A stretch of 64,000 bases of DNA from Acytostelium subglobosum LB1 (Eukaryota > Evosea > Eumycetozoa > Acytosteliales > Acytosteliaceae), in NCBI RefSeq assembly GCF_000787575.1, contig NW_012236529.1, positions 1,550,001 to 1,614,000 on the forward strand, given 5' to 3'. Position 1 is the stretch's first letter. Each line of letters starts with the position of its first letter. Of the stretch, positions 1 through 13,600 are shown piece by piece. Both the position numbers and the translations under genes were made by a program. Below the pieces are notes generated by a model. The model was not told where the DNA came from. It did no database searches and saw only the letters and a program-made list of their open reading frames with translations.

Positions 1-109
1 AAGATTCCCTCCAAATGAAGAAATGTCTTAAGGAACTATATCAACCTTGTATGTATATCAATAATCGGGTTGTAATGATTCCTCAATTGAGGAATACTAA
101 TACTAATAA

Positions 110-899
110 TCCCTTCAAATAATAGTAGTATATTTAAATGATGTAGACAACAATATTCTAGATTTGGTCAACAATACCAAATTTTCGGAATCCTCAAAAT
201 TCCTTGAGGTCTCAACTGATGTCTCAATTGACAGAACTAGAGAGTGCACTGATCTGGCGATTGAATGTGTAAAGGCAATACTTACACAGTCTCTGAGAAG
301 CAATATACTCAACAACGTGTCATTCCCATCAACTATAGCTGCAGGAGCAGGAAAGTCTTTAATAGGATACAACTTTATCAGAATGTTGAGTGAGAGAGAT
401 GGGAATTTCAATGAACATATGTTCTATCAAATGGTTACAAAGGACAAGTTCTTTGAATATCAAAATGGAATATGTGAAGACTGCTCTCACATCGCTAAAG
501 TCTAAACACTCAATTAACTTGGATCTACATTCTTATGATGGTATCACTGTTCCTTCCACTCAATAGATATCCATCCTCTACACATCAATATACCGTCTGA
601 TTCTCACTCAGTTCAACCAAATATTTGATCCATCGAGAGTTCTCTACAACTTTGAAGATCTCATATTGATGGCACCACAAATTGATGATTGTTTAATATA
701 CATTGGCGAGTTTGATATGTTGATCAATGGTATAAATGACAGGTTGGAAGCTAACAGAGTTCTTTATAACGTTTGGACAACGCTCACCGTGCCCCTCGTA
801 TCCAAAGGAATACCAGTTTATCAAACTGGCAGATCAACAATCCTCCAATCAGCGTTGTCTGATGGTGTTTTTGTCGAAAAAAGGCAATACATTAGCTAG
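110..899 (+). pseudogene. Unrecognised, interrupted coding traces
   Basis: Two open stretches (about 110-505 and 666-899) have ordinary amino-acid composition but no good start, and I recognise no family. The first holds a short GAGKS string that resembles a Walker A loop, though without the usual spacing or a clear following helix. The second has a run of plausible beta-strand and helix segments. They may be decayed exons of one gene or part of an old element whose other half lies left of the window. I cannot tell which, and assign no function. Confidence 0.25.
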
Positions 900-3476
900 G
901 AATGAATGGTCATTGACATGTCAATCAAACATAACAAGTATTATAATTATCTACATATAAAGGATCATACTGATCATAAAGATAACTACTCCTCACTCGA
1001 CACCTGCCTTTTTGGGTTGGTTGACTGCGGCGATGACGATGGCAATGGCGATGTCGATGTAAGGTACATTACCACACTTCAACACATTGTATTATGCAAT
1101 GGGTATGGACTTTGCAAAGACCAAGCACCCAGGCCAGCGGTCAAGTTGACCCTACTACGCCGTTTGTCCAAGCACCATCCACGCTTCTCTATCTGTAAAA
1201 TTATCTCCTCTCCTTCCCCTTATGTGAATGTTGGCTGGGCTAGGGTAGGGGGTGAGGACACGGGCACCATCACAAGGTCGTCACATACTAACTAAAACTT
1301 GTGTGTATCACATGACCATGGACATGAGGTTGTTCTTGTTCTGGACACAAGACTTTAACTGAAGTTGGTGTTTTGTTGAATCATTCACTCACGCACTCTT
1401 TCATTCAAACATTCAATCAATCAATCAAATAGGCTCCACAAAAAGACGAGTGAAGCCCCCATAGAGGAGGAGTATGTATGTTGTACCCCCATTGGATGAT
1501 CCGATTTTGATCAGAATCAGTCGACTCATTCATGCAAGAGGGAACCCAAACAACAACAGTATTCCATGAACCAAAATAATAAGAGGCCAAGAGACGAAAC
1601 GACCCGGTAGGTGAGGTGATCTTTGCCAAGGAGGGTGTTGTGGTTGTTGGACCAACAGGCCAATACCCTTCCGTTCCACTCCTCTCTTCGAGTAGATCCA
1701 ACTGCTGTTCACAACACAACATACATATTCGTTCATTCATTCATACATCCACATGATCGGGGGAGTCTCACATACAACCACTAACTACCACAACAATAAG
1801 ATAGGGCTCGAGCTAGGCTAGGCTTAGGCGAAACAAAGGTTAGCAATTCACACTCTCTCACTCTTTCGCACTCTCTCATTCAACATTATTCTTTGCCCTT
1901 TTCCTTTCAGTCAATCACGTTCTTCACCTCTGTCACACTTCACAGACATTCATACACACACACACACATCGACAGTCCATCAGTCTATCCGTAGACTGTC
2001 CAATCTCACCACAGTACACATTCACTCTCAATCACCAATACCATACACATACACACATCTACATACACACATATACATTCATTCACCAATAGTTAGTTAG
2101 AGGTCAGTGGACTTGGCAATCAATCAGCAATTAGTCAGTCAACTTCAAAGGCAAAGGACCAATCAACTTCAAGCCTTGGACTTTGTGTAAGTTCTAGATG
2201 ATTGTGTGTGGCACACACACACTATCTCTTACTTTCTCTCTTTGGTTGGCAACAGGTTATGGCAATGAACCATACCATCACATACATACACACATTCATT
2301 CACCCAGCCATCAATCCACAACACACTCATTCAACACACACACAATGATCAATCACACTCGTAACACAACTCACCACACGCAACCAATCAAACCCACTCA
2401 CACACATCACTCCCGATCACCCACTGGCCAGCTTGCCCGACATATCTCAGCACAATCGATGCAAGCTACATCTGCGCTTCCACGATCGTTGTCAGCTTTG
2501 CCGCCTGTACTTATTTTAGTGTCAACAGCGGCAGAGGTCACATATCAATGTCGGAAAGTGTGTTTGATTGATTGATTGATTGTTTGATAGAGTGAGTGTG
2601 TGTGAATGAAGCATGTGATGTCTATCACTCATCATCATCATCATCCATCGAATAAGTATTCTGGACACTCACTCTATCAATCTATTGTTTACTTGTTTTG
2701 ACTAAACTACCCTACCTGTTGTATGTATGTGTACAACTTACTCATCTATCCACATCCTCCACATCCAACATCATCATCATCATCAATCACACACATAACA
2801 CACTCTTTGTCTTAACTCAAGAGACAATTCCAACTCGCCGCACCACACCACATCCGTGCTCCCTCATTGCTCACGACTCGACTCGACTCGATCCAACTCA
2901 CTTGTTTACTTCCACTTTGTGATAGCCCATTACACTCAATCATTCAATCAATCAAACAAACAAACACATCATTGCTAACAACATCACTAACTCAATCATT
3001 CAATCAATCAATCGACCAAACAGACAGCGACAAGACGTCAACATAACATCCATTCCACAACTCAAAGAATAACTTGTTGTTTTCCCAAGTTACATCACAT
3101 CGACCAAACAGCAACATCCAGCTACTACTTTAACAACAAAGCTACAGTCACAGAGTTATCGATAATATAGACAAACATCAATCATTCTATCAATCGATCA
3201 AACAATCAATCAAACAGTCAATCAATCAGCAACAGCATAGTAATCAATCAATAGTAACCCAAGCTACCGATATATAGTTTGACAACACATAGTTAGTTAA
3301 GATAGATTGATTGAGTCGACATCACAGCTGAACAAGTAGTAGTGATAGAGGGTGTCAGAGGTACTAGCCGTTTCCTCCGGCGAGAACGGTAGCTCAGCCA
3401 CCACATCCAGCAACAGCAGCAACAGCAGCAACAGCAGCAATTAGCAAAAGAGTAAACAGCAACAAATACATAGACA
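900..3476. other. Gene-free low-complexity leader upstream of the RasGEF gene
   Basis: I see no supportable gene here. The stretch has CA-rich tracts (about 1960-2065 and 2200-2420), many CATT/CAAT tetranucleotide runs, and a CAG/CAA run just before the RasGEF start (about 3410-3440). Open frames in it (906-1295, 2198-2575, 2698-2922) are His/Thr-rich translations of these repeats. It probably contains the promoter and a long 5' UTR of the gene at 3477. A 5' UTR intron is possible near 2550-2600, where a GTGTTTGATTGATTG run looks like intron starts elsewhere in the window. Confidence 0.6.
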
Positions 3477-6400
3477 ATGGATCCGATCAACATGCAGTCT
3501 GGCAGCCAGAAACGCGAGAAACGTCTGAGCAAGCTATTCAAGATGGTTGGAGGATCAAAGGACAACGAATATACGACTACGACAACAACAACAACTACTA
3601 CATCAACATCGAGCTCGAGCAGTGGATCTAAACCGCCACTGCCTCCAAAGTTTGCTAAAGAGTCTACATCAACATCGAGTCTAAACTCCTCATCGTCATC
3701 GCACATGCTTCCACCAATGTCACCTTCATCTTCCACTCCCATACTGTTGTCCACGCCACCGCGCTCACCAAAGACCATGCGCACCGCCTCGTTGACGTTT
3801 GACGATTCGGCGTCGGACGATGGCGCCACACAATCGCCCATGCGTCCCGATGCACACAGCACACTCAAACCCTCCGAGCGCAAGAAACACTTCAAGTTCA
3901 TCACCCGCTCGCTGAGGAGGGTGTCGCGAACCTTTGAAAGCGCCAACAACAGCGCAAACAACAGCGCCAACAACAGTGTGGATATAGACGGCGCCGCAAC
4001 TACACATGCATCATCTGGACAGAACAAGCTCAACTCGTCCGACACTAGAGTGGAGCTCAAGTCGAGCAAGTCCAGTAGTGTGGACGGCAACGACAATGTG
4101 CTCTCCGTGCCCGAGAAGAAGAGTCGAAGGGACAGTGTGTTCCTGCGCCTGATCAACATAGGCAAGCGCGATGGTGACACTGTCGACTACATCACGAAGG
4201 ACTCGGCGCCAGTGGAAAGCGGTCTGACCACAGTCGTCAGCCAGCACACGCCGCCATCCTCCATACGATCATCGCCACATCTGGCGTCGACGCCCGTGCT
4301 TGGACGCTCCGAACTGAGCGCCCGCACCACCCTCTCGCCGCCCTCTGAGAGCCAGCTGCTTAGACAGAAGCTGGACGAGGCCAACAATGAGATCAACATG
4401 CTGCGACAGGAGAAGTCCGAGTGGAACCGCGAGAAGGACGACCTGATAAAGAAGGTTCAGGCATTGAACCTGCACAATGCGCAGGTCCCAGATGACACCG
4501 CCTCGGTCGAGGCCAGGCCGGGCCGCTCATCGCCCACCCACTCATTCTCTTCACCCAACGTCCACATGACGCTACGACGCAGTGATGACACGGTGGACGA
4601 GCTGGACAGTGCGGGTGGCGGTGCGGCGCATCTATCACAATCGTCGTCTACAGTGTCGGCAACAACCCCCAACTCATCGCCTCCCACCTCCAAGCGCAAC
4701 CGGTTCACACTTGCAGTGCCCAAGTGGGAGGAGTCGATGAACTTTGATGGAACGCCATTCGATCGCCTGGTGCGCGAGCTAAAGAACTCGTCCGAGATCT
4801 TCCCAATCGAGGACTCGTCAGCAGCAGGTGGTGGCGCGTGCCACGACACGACGGCTGCCGCGCAGCAGCAGACGGCCACCGCACCGACCAGTGACGAGGT
4901 GATCACCTCGACGTTGGAGAGCAGCAACGCACAACAGCTTAGCAGCTCCAACAGTTCACAGTTGTCCGAGGGTGCGCTGGCACGTCGCGAGGAGAAGCGC
5001 CAGCGTAAGCTGGCACTGGATCGATGTCTGGAGAAGCAACTATACAAGATCATCAACGAGAATGACGATGCTTCCAACTCCAGGATCTTTTTCACAACTC
5101 ATGAATGCATATATGAGTCATTTGAGATACTAGACACCTTAATATCTATGTAAGTAACCTTGGCCTTCGTTGTCCAGAGTGTACTAGGTCGTTCTAACAC
5201 AACTTCCAACTTCCATTATCCAACTTCCAGTTTTAAACACGAGAGTCCTCAGGTTCAAATGAGGATATGTACTATACTTAAGAACTGGCTGCAGCAATAC
5301 TACCTTCCTGCACTCTGTGACATCATGTTCATCGACAAGATTCGCGACTTCTTGGCCTACATCAAAGAGTCAAACAAGGCCTACAACTATGATGTCATCC
5401 TACGTCTATGCACAGAGATCAATGAAACTTTGGAGTCAAAGGTATATATAATGTCATCCAAGTCCATCAATCGCTCAACTACTAACTCCAATCAAACAAT
5501 CAAACACATCTTAGATCACTGAGAGAGGCGGAGTCAATGGCAGCTACAACCTACCATTCAGCATTGTAGCCAAGTCATATGTAACAAAGAAATCGAACCA
5601 GAAGATCAGGGCTGTGCTGTCCACATGTTTAAAGTCGGCTGAACAATATAGCAGAATGGAGGAGTACGCGACGCCACAATGGGACGCTGACTACTCGCCG
5701 TTGGGCGGTGGCGACTCGCCCTCATCACACTTTAGTTCCACCCCAGAACTGCCATCCAGATACGAAGTTGACTCACGTCCACGCTCATCCACCTGGGCTG
5801 GAACCGAGAGTTTCCAAACAATCATGGACGCCTCATCCAAAGACATTGCCAAGGCCATCACAGTCATTGACTATTCTATATTTATTTGCATNCGATGTAA
5901 GTTTGGATTGATTGATTGATTGATTGATGGATGGTATGAATGATACTAACTCCAAGACATTATCAAACACAGCCATCAGAGTTCTTGAATGGAGCGTGGA
6001 CCAAAGCACAGGAGAAAGACAATGCACTCAATCTTACAAAGTTGATCGCAAGGTTCAACGAGATGTCGATGAATGTCATTCAAACGATATTGAACGAGGA
6101 TAAGATGAAGAGCAGATGCAAGGTCGTGCAGAAGTTGATCAAGATTGCCAAGCATCTTCACGAGTTGAGAAACTACAACTCGATGATGGCCATCTACGCA
6201 GCGTTGTCACACTCTTCCATCCTGCGACTAAAGTGGACGATGAAGCACTTGAAGAAGCAGACACAAAAGTCGCTGTTGGACCTGGAGAAGCTGATGGACA
6301 GGAAGGAGAACTACTACAACTATCGATCAGAGTTGAGATCGCTCGACCCGACCGTGCCATGCATTCCATTCATGGGCATCATCTTGACCGACATGACCTT

Positions 6401-7856
6401 TATCCAAGAGGGCAACAAGGACTTTGCAGGCATTGGCGAGGACACATGGACTCTCAACATCCAGAAGTTGAAGATGTTCTACAACACCATCAAACAGATT
6501 CAGTTGTTCCAGGGCAGAGCATACCCTCTCTGCGCAGACTCGCGACTTGCCCAACTGTTGACGCCAAACTTCAACATCTTTGGTGAGGCCTCAGCCTTGT
6601 ACCTCAACTCCTACTCTGGTAGCAGCAACAATGTCAACGGCAATGGAGGCACAAACAACGGCAACTGCGCCAGCAGCAACAATGGCAACAAGATGGTAGA
6701 CTCTGGGGCAGATGCAGCAGCGGCTGCCTCACCAGCAATGGATACCTCGTCCAACAAGGATGACTCGCCAGAGAAGCAGGCTCAACCACAGAGTGACGTG
6801 ACCTTTGAGGATGAGATATTGGACGACGAGGACAGTGATGTGTATGAGATTAGCACTGCTCTTGACCACGCCAAGAAGCTCAAGACCGAGGAGAATGTCG
6901 AGGAGTGGAGTCCAATGTCCAGCACGCCAGCGTCGTCCATGCGCGATATCCTCGAGAGCAGCAACAACAGTGGCAGCAGCAACTTGCAAACGATGATCAA
7001 ATTGCAAGAGCGCTCGACACATCAACTCCTCGACTCTATCATCAATGGACGGTTGGACAATGAGGAGGATGAGAATGCTGAGGTGGACGAGGAAGAGTCA
7101 CCATTGCCAGAGCATCAAAGTGTTCCCATCGTGATGCGCAAGTCAACTTCCAACTCTTCTTTGTTGTCAACTCCACCCGATATCCCATCGCCACATCACT
7201 CGCTGGTGTCACTACCCTCGTTCTCCTCGGGCAGCGGCAACCCTTTGATCCCCATCCCACCAGTCATTCAAGTCACGTCTACGCCTACAGACGAGCCACC
7301 CTCGTCCACAATGGAGGTATTGATGGCACTTCCCCAGCCACCCAGCGATGCACCCAAGAAGATTATGCGTGGCAAGAGTGTCAGTGCCAGCAACATTTAT
7401 GGTTTGCTTGCCGCGCCCCACTCCGGCAACAACTCTCACCACAACAGCAACAGCAACAGCAACAACAGCAACAACAACAACAACAGTAATAGTAGTCACA
7501 GTAGTTCCCCAATCATGGTGCCATCAAACAACAAGACACATAACCGCAGCTACTCAACCTCTGCGCATAGCAGTGGTGGCAGCAGTGGCAAGATGTCACC
7601 TCCACCGGCCAACAGCAGTGGAGGCAGCAGCGGCTCGTTCTCTCCTTCGCATGCACACCATGGCAGCACGGGAGGTGGCACATTCTCCATCTTTAACAAG
7701 CGCAAGAGTGTCGCAATCACCGAGCTACAGTCACAGCAACAGTCGATGCACCATCAACGTCCGCCCCACTCATTCACGCCCATGTCTGACGAGGCACTCT
7801 TCAAGCTCTCCCAGAAGCTTGAGCCCAAGGGTGCCAAACTCCAAGACATCAATTAA
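3477..7856 (+). CDS. Ras guanine nucleotide exchange factor (RasGEF_N + CDC25 domain)
   Basis: Predicted to activate a Ras-family GTPase by GDP/GTP exchange. Four exons fit: 3477-5149, 5231-5441, 5515-5896, 5973-7856, about 1380 residues. The first ~540 residues are Ser/Thr-rich and disordered, with a short coiled coil (about residues 290-330). The RasGEF_N domain spans exons 1-2 (about 545-640). The CDC25 catalytic domain runs from about 735 to 985 and includes FNEMSMNVIQTIL, the PCIPFMGIILTDMTFIQEGN region and the NIQKLKMFYNTIKQIQ helix. A low-complexity Asn/Ser tail of ~390 residues follows. No DEP, LisH or kinase domain is seen. At the end of exon 3 an N (5892) coincides with a one-base phase mismatch: dropping one base restores the frame into exon 4 (PSEFLNGAW). 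An AATAAA lies at 7977, about 120 bases past the stop. Confidence 0.93.
5892..5892. other. Ambiguous base at an exon end
   Basis: An N stands inside the CDC25 domain, four bases before a GTAAGT donor. The exon would be in phase with the next one only if this position carried one base fewer, so it is most simply an assembly error rather than a lesion. Confidence 0.7.
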
Positions 7857-8964
7857 TCAATCAAACCCTTCACTTGCTCGCTCGAATCGTTCGTTCAACA
7901 ATGTATTTAGTCCGTCCCGCCGCCACACACATTCAATCATCCCTTCATTCAATCATTCATTCATTCGAGTTTATTGAATAAACTTGAGAGTACACAACAA
8001 CTTATTATTATTATTATTATCATTATGATTATTATGGAATGCGTGCGGGGGTAATCTAGAACCAGAAACCAGATCTGTTTGATCTAATCTTGGGACTTGT
8101 TGATCAAAAACTACTTAATTTACCGACCAGGGAACTTCAAATTGCTGACATTTCAGATATGTTTCCTTTTTAGGTAAAGGATTGACAACGCAAACACTCA
8201 CGCTCACCCCCCACACCCTTACAACTACCACGCACACACACTCTACAACAACAACTTTTAAGTAGACCTTCAGACAAGTCTGAACATACATTTCATAAAT
8301 AACCTTTATCATGAATACACATATACTTAAACAAATACATAAATAGATTTAAAATATTATACATCACACAAACTTATGACTCAGTTTTAAACGACTTGAT
8401 TGGAGAAGAAATAAACTGAGTTGGTGACTTATAGATTATAAATAGTTGTAATATTTAGATAGTTAGGATAGGTAGTTAGTTTGTTAGACAGTCAGTGTGT
8501 CAATTTGGAACAACACAGACTTTCCCGAATACAACACAACACAACAACAATTCTCAAGAATACACTCACCAATCTTAATCTTTTTTGTTGTGTGGTGGAT
8601 TCATTCAAGAAGCAACTCTTCAGAGTTTCATACCGAACTTAAAACCCATCTAATTGGTGATTGTTGCCTGGGGTAGAAGTAGTACAACTTAATATAAAAG
8701 GTATGTAGAAACTGTACAGGTTTACATCATCATCAAATATTGCACCACCGATGGCGATCAGTCATCTTATCAAAATATATATATATATAAAGAGATAGAG
8801 AATACATACTAATAACTTGTTTCATATCATCAATCATTTATTCAATATCAACAACAACATGATGAATAATAGATCAATACAATTAACGATTTGATTTACA
8901 TTTATATTATTATAAAATACAGATAGAGATAACATACAACAACAACAACAACAACAACAAAAAC
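7857..8964. other. Intergenic: RasGEF 3' end and kinase promoter/leader
   Basis: No gene seen. It starts with the RasGEF 3' UTR (AATAAA at 7977) and becomes AT-rich toward the kinase, with a TATATATATATATA run near 8776. A CAA-repeat leader (about 8938-8963) directly precedes the kinase ATG. Confidence 0.6.
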
Positions 8965-10652
8965 ATGTCGGCAACAGAATACTCAAATTCATTGTCTGCA
9001 ATGTCCAGTATCACTGGACAACGTAGAAACTCCATCATGAAGGAGTTGGAGAAGATTGAACACACTCACCTTGGTACAGAGTATCCTACACGTCCAGAGG
9101 ACTACACCTTGCTTGAGGCTATTGGAGAAGGAACAGAGGGCATTGTATGGAAGGCTATTTGTAATACACTCAAAGTCAATGTTGCCATCAAGATTGTCGA
9201 TCTTGAGAAGCAACCACCAGAGGCTATCGAGGATGTCTTGGTATGTATCCTATAAGTTTGATTACAACAAGTTACGACTAACTAATGAAATGAACGATCA
9301 AACAGAGAGAAGTAAAGGTTATGAATGAGAATAACCATCCAAACTTGGTACAATATCACACTTCATTCTTACATGATTCGGCATTGTGGCTTGTAATGGA
9401 CTATCTTGGAGCTGGATCATTGGCAGACATTATCAAGGAGAAGTTCCCAAAGGGAATGCCAGAGGTTATGGCTATCACAGTTCTCAAGTATTCATTGAGG
9501 GGTCTGGCTGCACTCCACAGTCACAACAGAATTCACAGGGACTTCAAGTCTGACAACATCCTCATTGGCTCAGACGGTCAAATCGAGGTTGCAGACTTTG
9601 GAGTCACCGCTATCGTTGGAAAGGCCAGTGATAACTTTAGAAAGACAGTTGTTGGTACACCATGTTGGATGGCTCCTGTATGTAGTAACAATAATAACTC
9701 AGTTTGTATTATCTCTTGTGGTCTTGATATACTAACATTAGCTACATCACAGGAAATCATTACAGAGAAAGGATACAATCAATCAATTGACATTTGGTCA
9801 TTTGGTATTACCGCCATTGAAACAATCAGAGGAAAGCCACCCAACTCTGATTTGGCACCAAACAAGGTGTTTATGAATCTTCTTTTCAACTCACCTCCAT
9901 CGTTGCAAGAGGAAGTCGATGCAGGAATCATCTCGGCCAACTTCAAGAACATGGTGGACAAGTGTCTGCACAAGGACCCTACAAAGAGACCAAGTGCAGC
10001 CAAACTGTTGGAGCACAAGGTGTTTAAGTATGCCAAGAAGAATGATTACATTGTGAGCTACCTGCTCAATGACCTTTCGCCATGCGAAGACCGATTCAGG
10101 AAGCATCATGGCCCCATATCACCACCTTTATCAGGATCAAACACACCAGTGACCAGTAACCACAATTCCAGAGCAGGATCACCAGAACACAACACACCAA
10201 CATTTGTCCACCCAGAGGTCAGGGAGTTGGCCAGGACACATGGAGACTACACTTCACCAAACTCTCAGAGCCCACCAGCGATTGTGGTGGCCAGGTCGAA
10301 CTCTTCACACGACCTGATGGGTCCCAGTAGTAATATGCCACGTCCATCCTCACATCCTGAGCTGCACCGAATGGACTACCACCCTCAATCTCCACATGAG
10401 GTCGAGAAGTTAAGAAACAACATGCAACAAGTGTCCATGGAGTCACCACCTGATTCATCATCTCCACACCTCAAGGAACACCGCAAGGGCTCAATCTTTA
10501 GCCACTTCCGTAGACACTCAATAACCAAGATATTCACAACCAATTCTTCCAACAACAAGTCCGACTCTGATGGTGAGAAGAAGTCATCCCCAGGTCATCA
10601 CTTCCATTTGTTCTCTCGACACCATCATGATCAACAGCATGTTGCCAATTGA
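8965..10652 (+). CDS. STE20-family Ser/Thr kinase, SPAK/OSR1/Fray-like
   Basis: Three exons (8965-9240, 9306-9677, 9753-10652) give 515 residues. The kinase domain starts near residue 49 with the glycine loop GEGTEG and the VAIK lysine. It continues with HRDFKSDN (catalytic loop), DFG, the VVGTPCWMAPE activation segment and DIWSFGITAIE, and ends near residue 345. Order and motifs match the Fray/SPAK/OSR1 branch, which in animals acts below WNK kinases on ion transport. The ~170-residue tail is Ser/Pro/His-rich, and I do not see a clear CCT docking domain. Intron 2 (75 bases) sits exactly between the MAP and E of the MAPE motif, is a multiple of three and has no stop. The CAA-rich leader and ATG context fix the start. 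AATAAA lies at 10666, and the next gene converges 46 bases further on. Confidence 0.92.
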
Positions 10653-10698
10653 ACATCTACAACTCAATAAATTACCAATTATTGTAGCAACACTGTGT

Positions 10699-13600
10699 TT
10701 ATTGATCTTTATCCTTTGTAGACAAGACTTCCTGTGAATTCAGTGGATCATCCATAGAGAGGTTCTTGGCAAGCTTGCCCAATAGTGATTGATCTTGGTT
10801 TGGTGAGCTATCATCGCCCATTGGAGTTGGATTGACCATGAGAGTGGTGGGAGAGTTGCTAAGTATCGCTGGCGAATGCATTGGTGATTGCTGGCTTGGT
10901 GATGGTGTTGGTGGCAGGGGCTTGTTAAGGACGCCTCCTGGCGGTGTTGTCTGTTGTTGATGCAGAGGATGATTGCGTGTTGGTACAGGGGGTGGCTGTT
11001 GAGTGGCTGCTTGTTGCTCGACGATTCTCGCCACCTCTAACTTTGAAAACACCTGTATCTCTCCTTGCAGCGTGCAGGCAAACTCGTCTTCGAAGCATAG
11101 GCTGATCCTGAACTCTGATGGACCGTTGCCACAAGCGTCACGAAGAGGGATGACTCCCTTGCCAATCAGTGTATGCTCCAGCATATCTCTAGAGACCAAG
11201 GCAACCTGAATGAATTGAGTCTTTAGGTATTCCTTGTCATCGATGAATGAACGTAGCTCCACCTTCTCATTCCAAGTCACTGGCGCAGTAATAGTTGCTC
11301 GAGCGTTTCCAGTGCGCACTGTGGTCTCCATTGTAGTCAACAAATGGAAAGCATTGAACTCCAAGAAGCAGTCCATCTTTGTGTTGCTTGGAAGCAGTTC
11401 AAAGTTATCCACAACCAACGAGCTCAAAAAGATGAAGCATGGCAAGTCGGCGACAGATAGCCAGCTGAATGGGGCGAGTACGGGCACAGTGATGGTGGAT
11501 GACAGTGGTGGGTACAGGTAGGATGAGTCCTGGTGGTCGCCCAACGCCTCCTCCTGACTGGCGATTGGGTCAACGTTGGGATGGGCCTTGTAAAAGACGA
11601 CGCCACGGTTCCTCTGGTAGACGTCCAGATCAACTATTGGTTGCCAGCCAAGCTTGTTGGAGAGTGCCTGTGAGTCATAGTCACCGGTCCAGAAGGTATA
11701 GCGACTGGAACCATTGAGGTACTGTCTGTTCTTGATGTGGACGATGCTGTTGTCATCCATGGGTGACTCTGATCCATTGGCATAGTTGCAATAGTTGGCA
11801 AAGCACAATGATGTCTCGCGCAGTTGGAAAGAGATCGATGTTCCAAATTGTGTGTCCTTGTTCTTGTACTCTTTAAAGAGTTCGGCAGGTTTGGCGCTAG
11901 TCTCCTTGAGCTTGCCAAACCTAAAGAAGTTGGTCACTGTCTGTAGACCACTGGCAGCCTTGCTGACGGCACTGCTGCTATTACTGTTGCTGCCACTCTC
12001 TGACACTGGGATCATGGGTGAGGTGGAGCCACTGCCGCTGCTGTTTGTAAGAGATGTTGGCGAAGAAGTCAAGGACCTCTTGTGTGATGGACGCTTGAGT
12101 AGGTAGCTGACGACGATGTTGTTTACACTGGTCGATAATGATTTGCGAACGAGTACGATGGCGGCTGTATTCTCCGTCACGGCCGATGCCACAACTATGT
12201 ACTGTGCGCCCAGGTACTGTCTGATGAGATAGAAGAAGTACTGCTTGTAGTTCATGACGTAACCAGGTGATGGTCTGTCACTTGTGAATCGTTGAGCAGA
12301 GATTGAGTACAGATCTTTGTTGCGAGGGATCCATTCGGACAGCGATGCAGTGTTGATGTTGAAGTTCTCCATGTTCCATGAGCCAACGAAACAATCAAAC
12401 AACTCTAGCAACTTCAATCTATGAGCTTCATCAGTGTTCCTCTGTTGTTGTGCTGTTGTTGATGATGGGGAGGTGATAGGGCTGAGCTCGACTGCACCAT
12501 CTTCACCTGTTGAATCGATGTCTTCGGCAGATTTCTGTGTTTGGACAGAGGTCATTGGGGGTGAGAGCATTGATTGAGTGACCATATCTCCATCGGGTCC
12601 CATTGGATTGATTGGAACATAACAGTTCTTGAGGGCTTGCTTGTACAGATCTTGCATGAATCTCTCCCTCTCGAGTGACGAGGGGAACACAAACATGTCG
12701 GGAGTTGGGTTGTCAATGTCATAGATGCCAAGCAAACAGTGATTGAGCTTGCCCTTTTCGACGAGGGTAATAGAGTCGAATGGATACTCCTTGCGACGTC
12801 CACTGGCCTTGGTCGACGAGACGATGCACTGTGACGACGAGCTGATCTTGAGAACTGAATGAACTCCACGGTACTCATCACCATCGACCAGAAGCTGCAC
12901 GTCATACTCGCCACAGTCTGACGAGGACAGCTCGGATATCCACTTCTCCACGGTGAACTTGCCAAGGTAGAGATCTATGGCCAGCTGCTTGTCGTCGTCC
13001 TTGAAGTTCTTGTTGATGTATCGACGCACCGAGTTGACACCGTCGGTCATCGTGCCCTTGACACTTCGCTTGCCTGTGCGCGTAAAGTCGGTCTTTAGCG
13101 CGACGGTGCCTGTGTACTGTTCGCTCATAATATCTGCATTGTCGGCCCAGACGTTCTTGAACTGGTGGTCAAAGGTGGTGTGCGACTCGATGCGCTCAGC
13201 CGACGAGATGATGCCCATGCGCGTCAGCTGGCTGTGCAGGATGTAGCGCGCCAGTACGCTCTGGACGACGTTGGTGCGGTCGAGACAGTCGATGCAGTTG
13301 GTTCGGAACGAGCCCGACTGGAGCATGGTGGGCGTGCCCGCCGTGCTCTTGAAGAGGTAGCCAAAGGAGTCGAAACGCGGCTTGACCTTATCGAGCAGCT
13401 CGCCAAGGTTCTCGTACTTGTTATTCTTGCACTTCTCGTGGAAGTCAAAGGCGTGGTACTCCACTCGACTCTTGTCAAAGAGCAGGTAGGCGTGTGTTTC
13501 AAACGCGTCGCCAATGGCCATCTCGCCGCCATTCTGATCAATTAATGATACAAGCACCTGTGGGCCGTAGAGCGAGATCAGCTCGTTCAAGTGTGCCTTA

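Noticed and set aside
906-1295. 130-codon open frame
   Set aside because: No family signature, composition follows simple repeats, no introns or start context; treated as chance.
2198-2922. His/Thr-rich open frames
   Set aside because: They are translations of CA and CAT repeats in a leader region.
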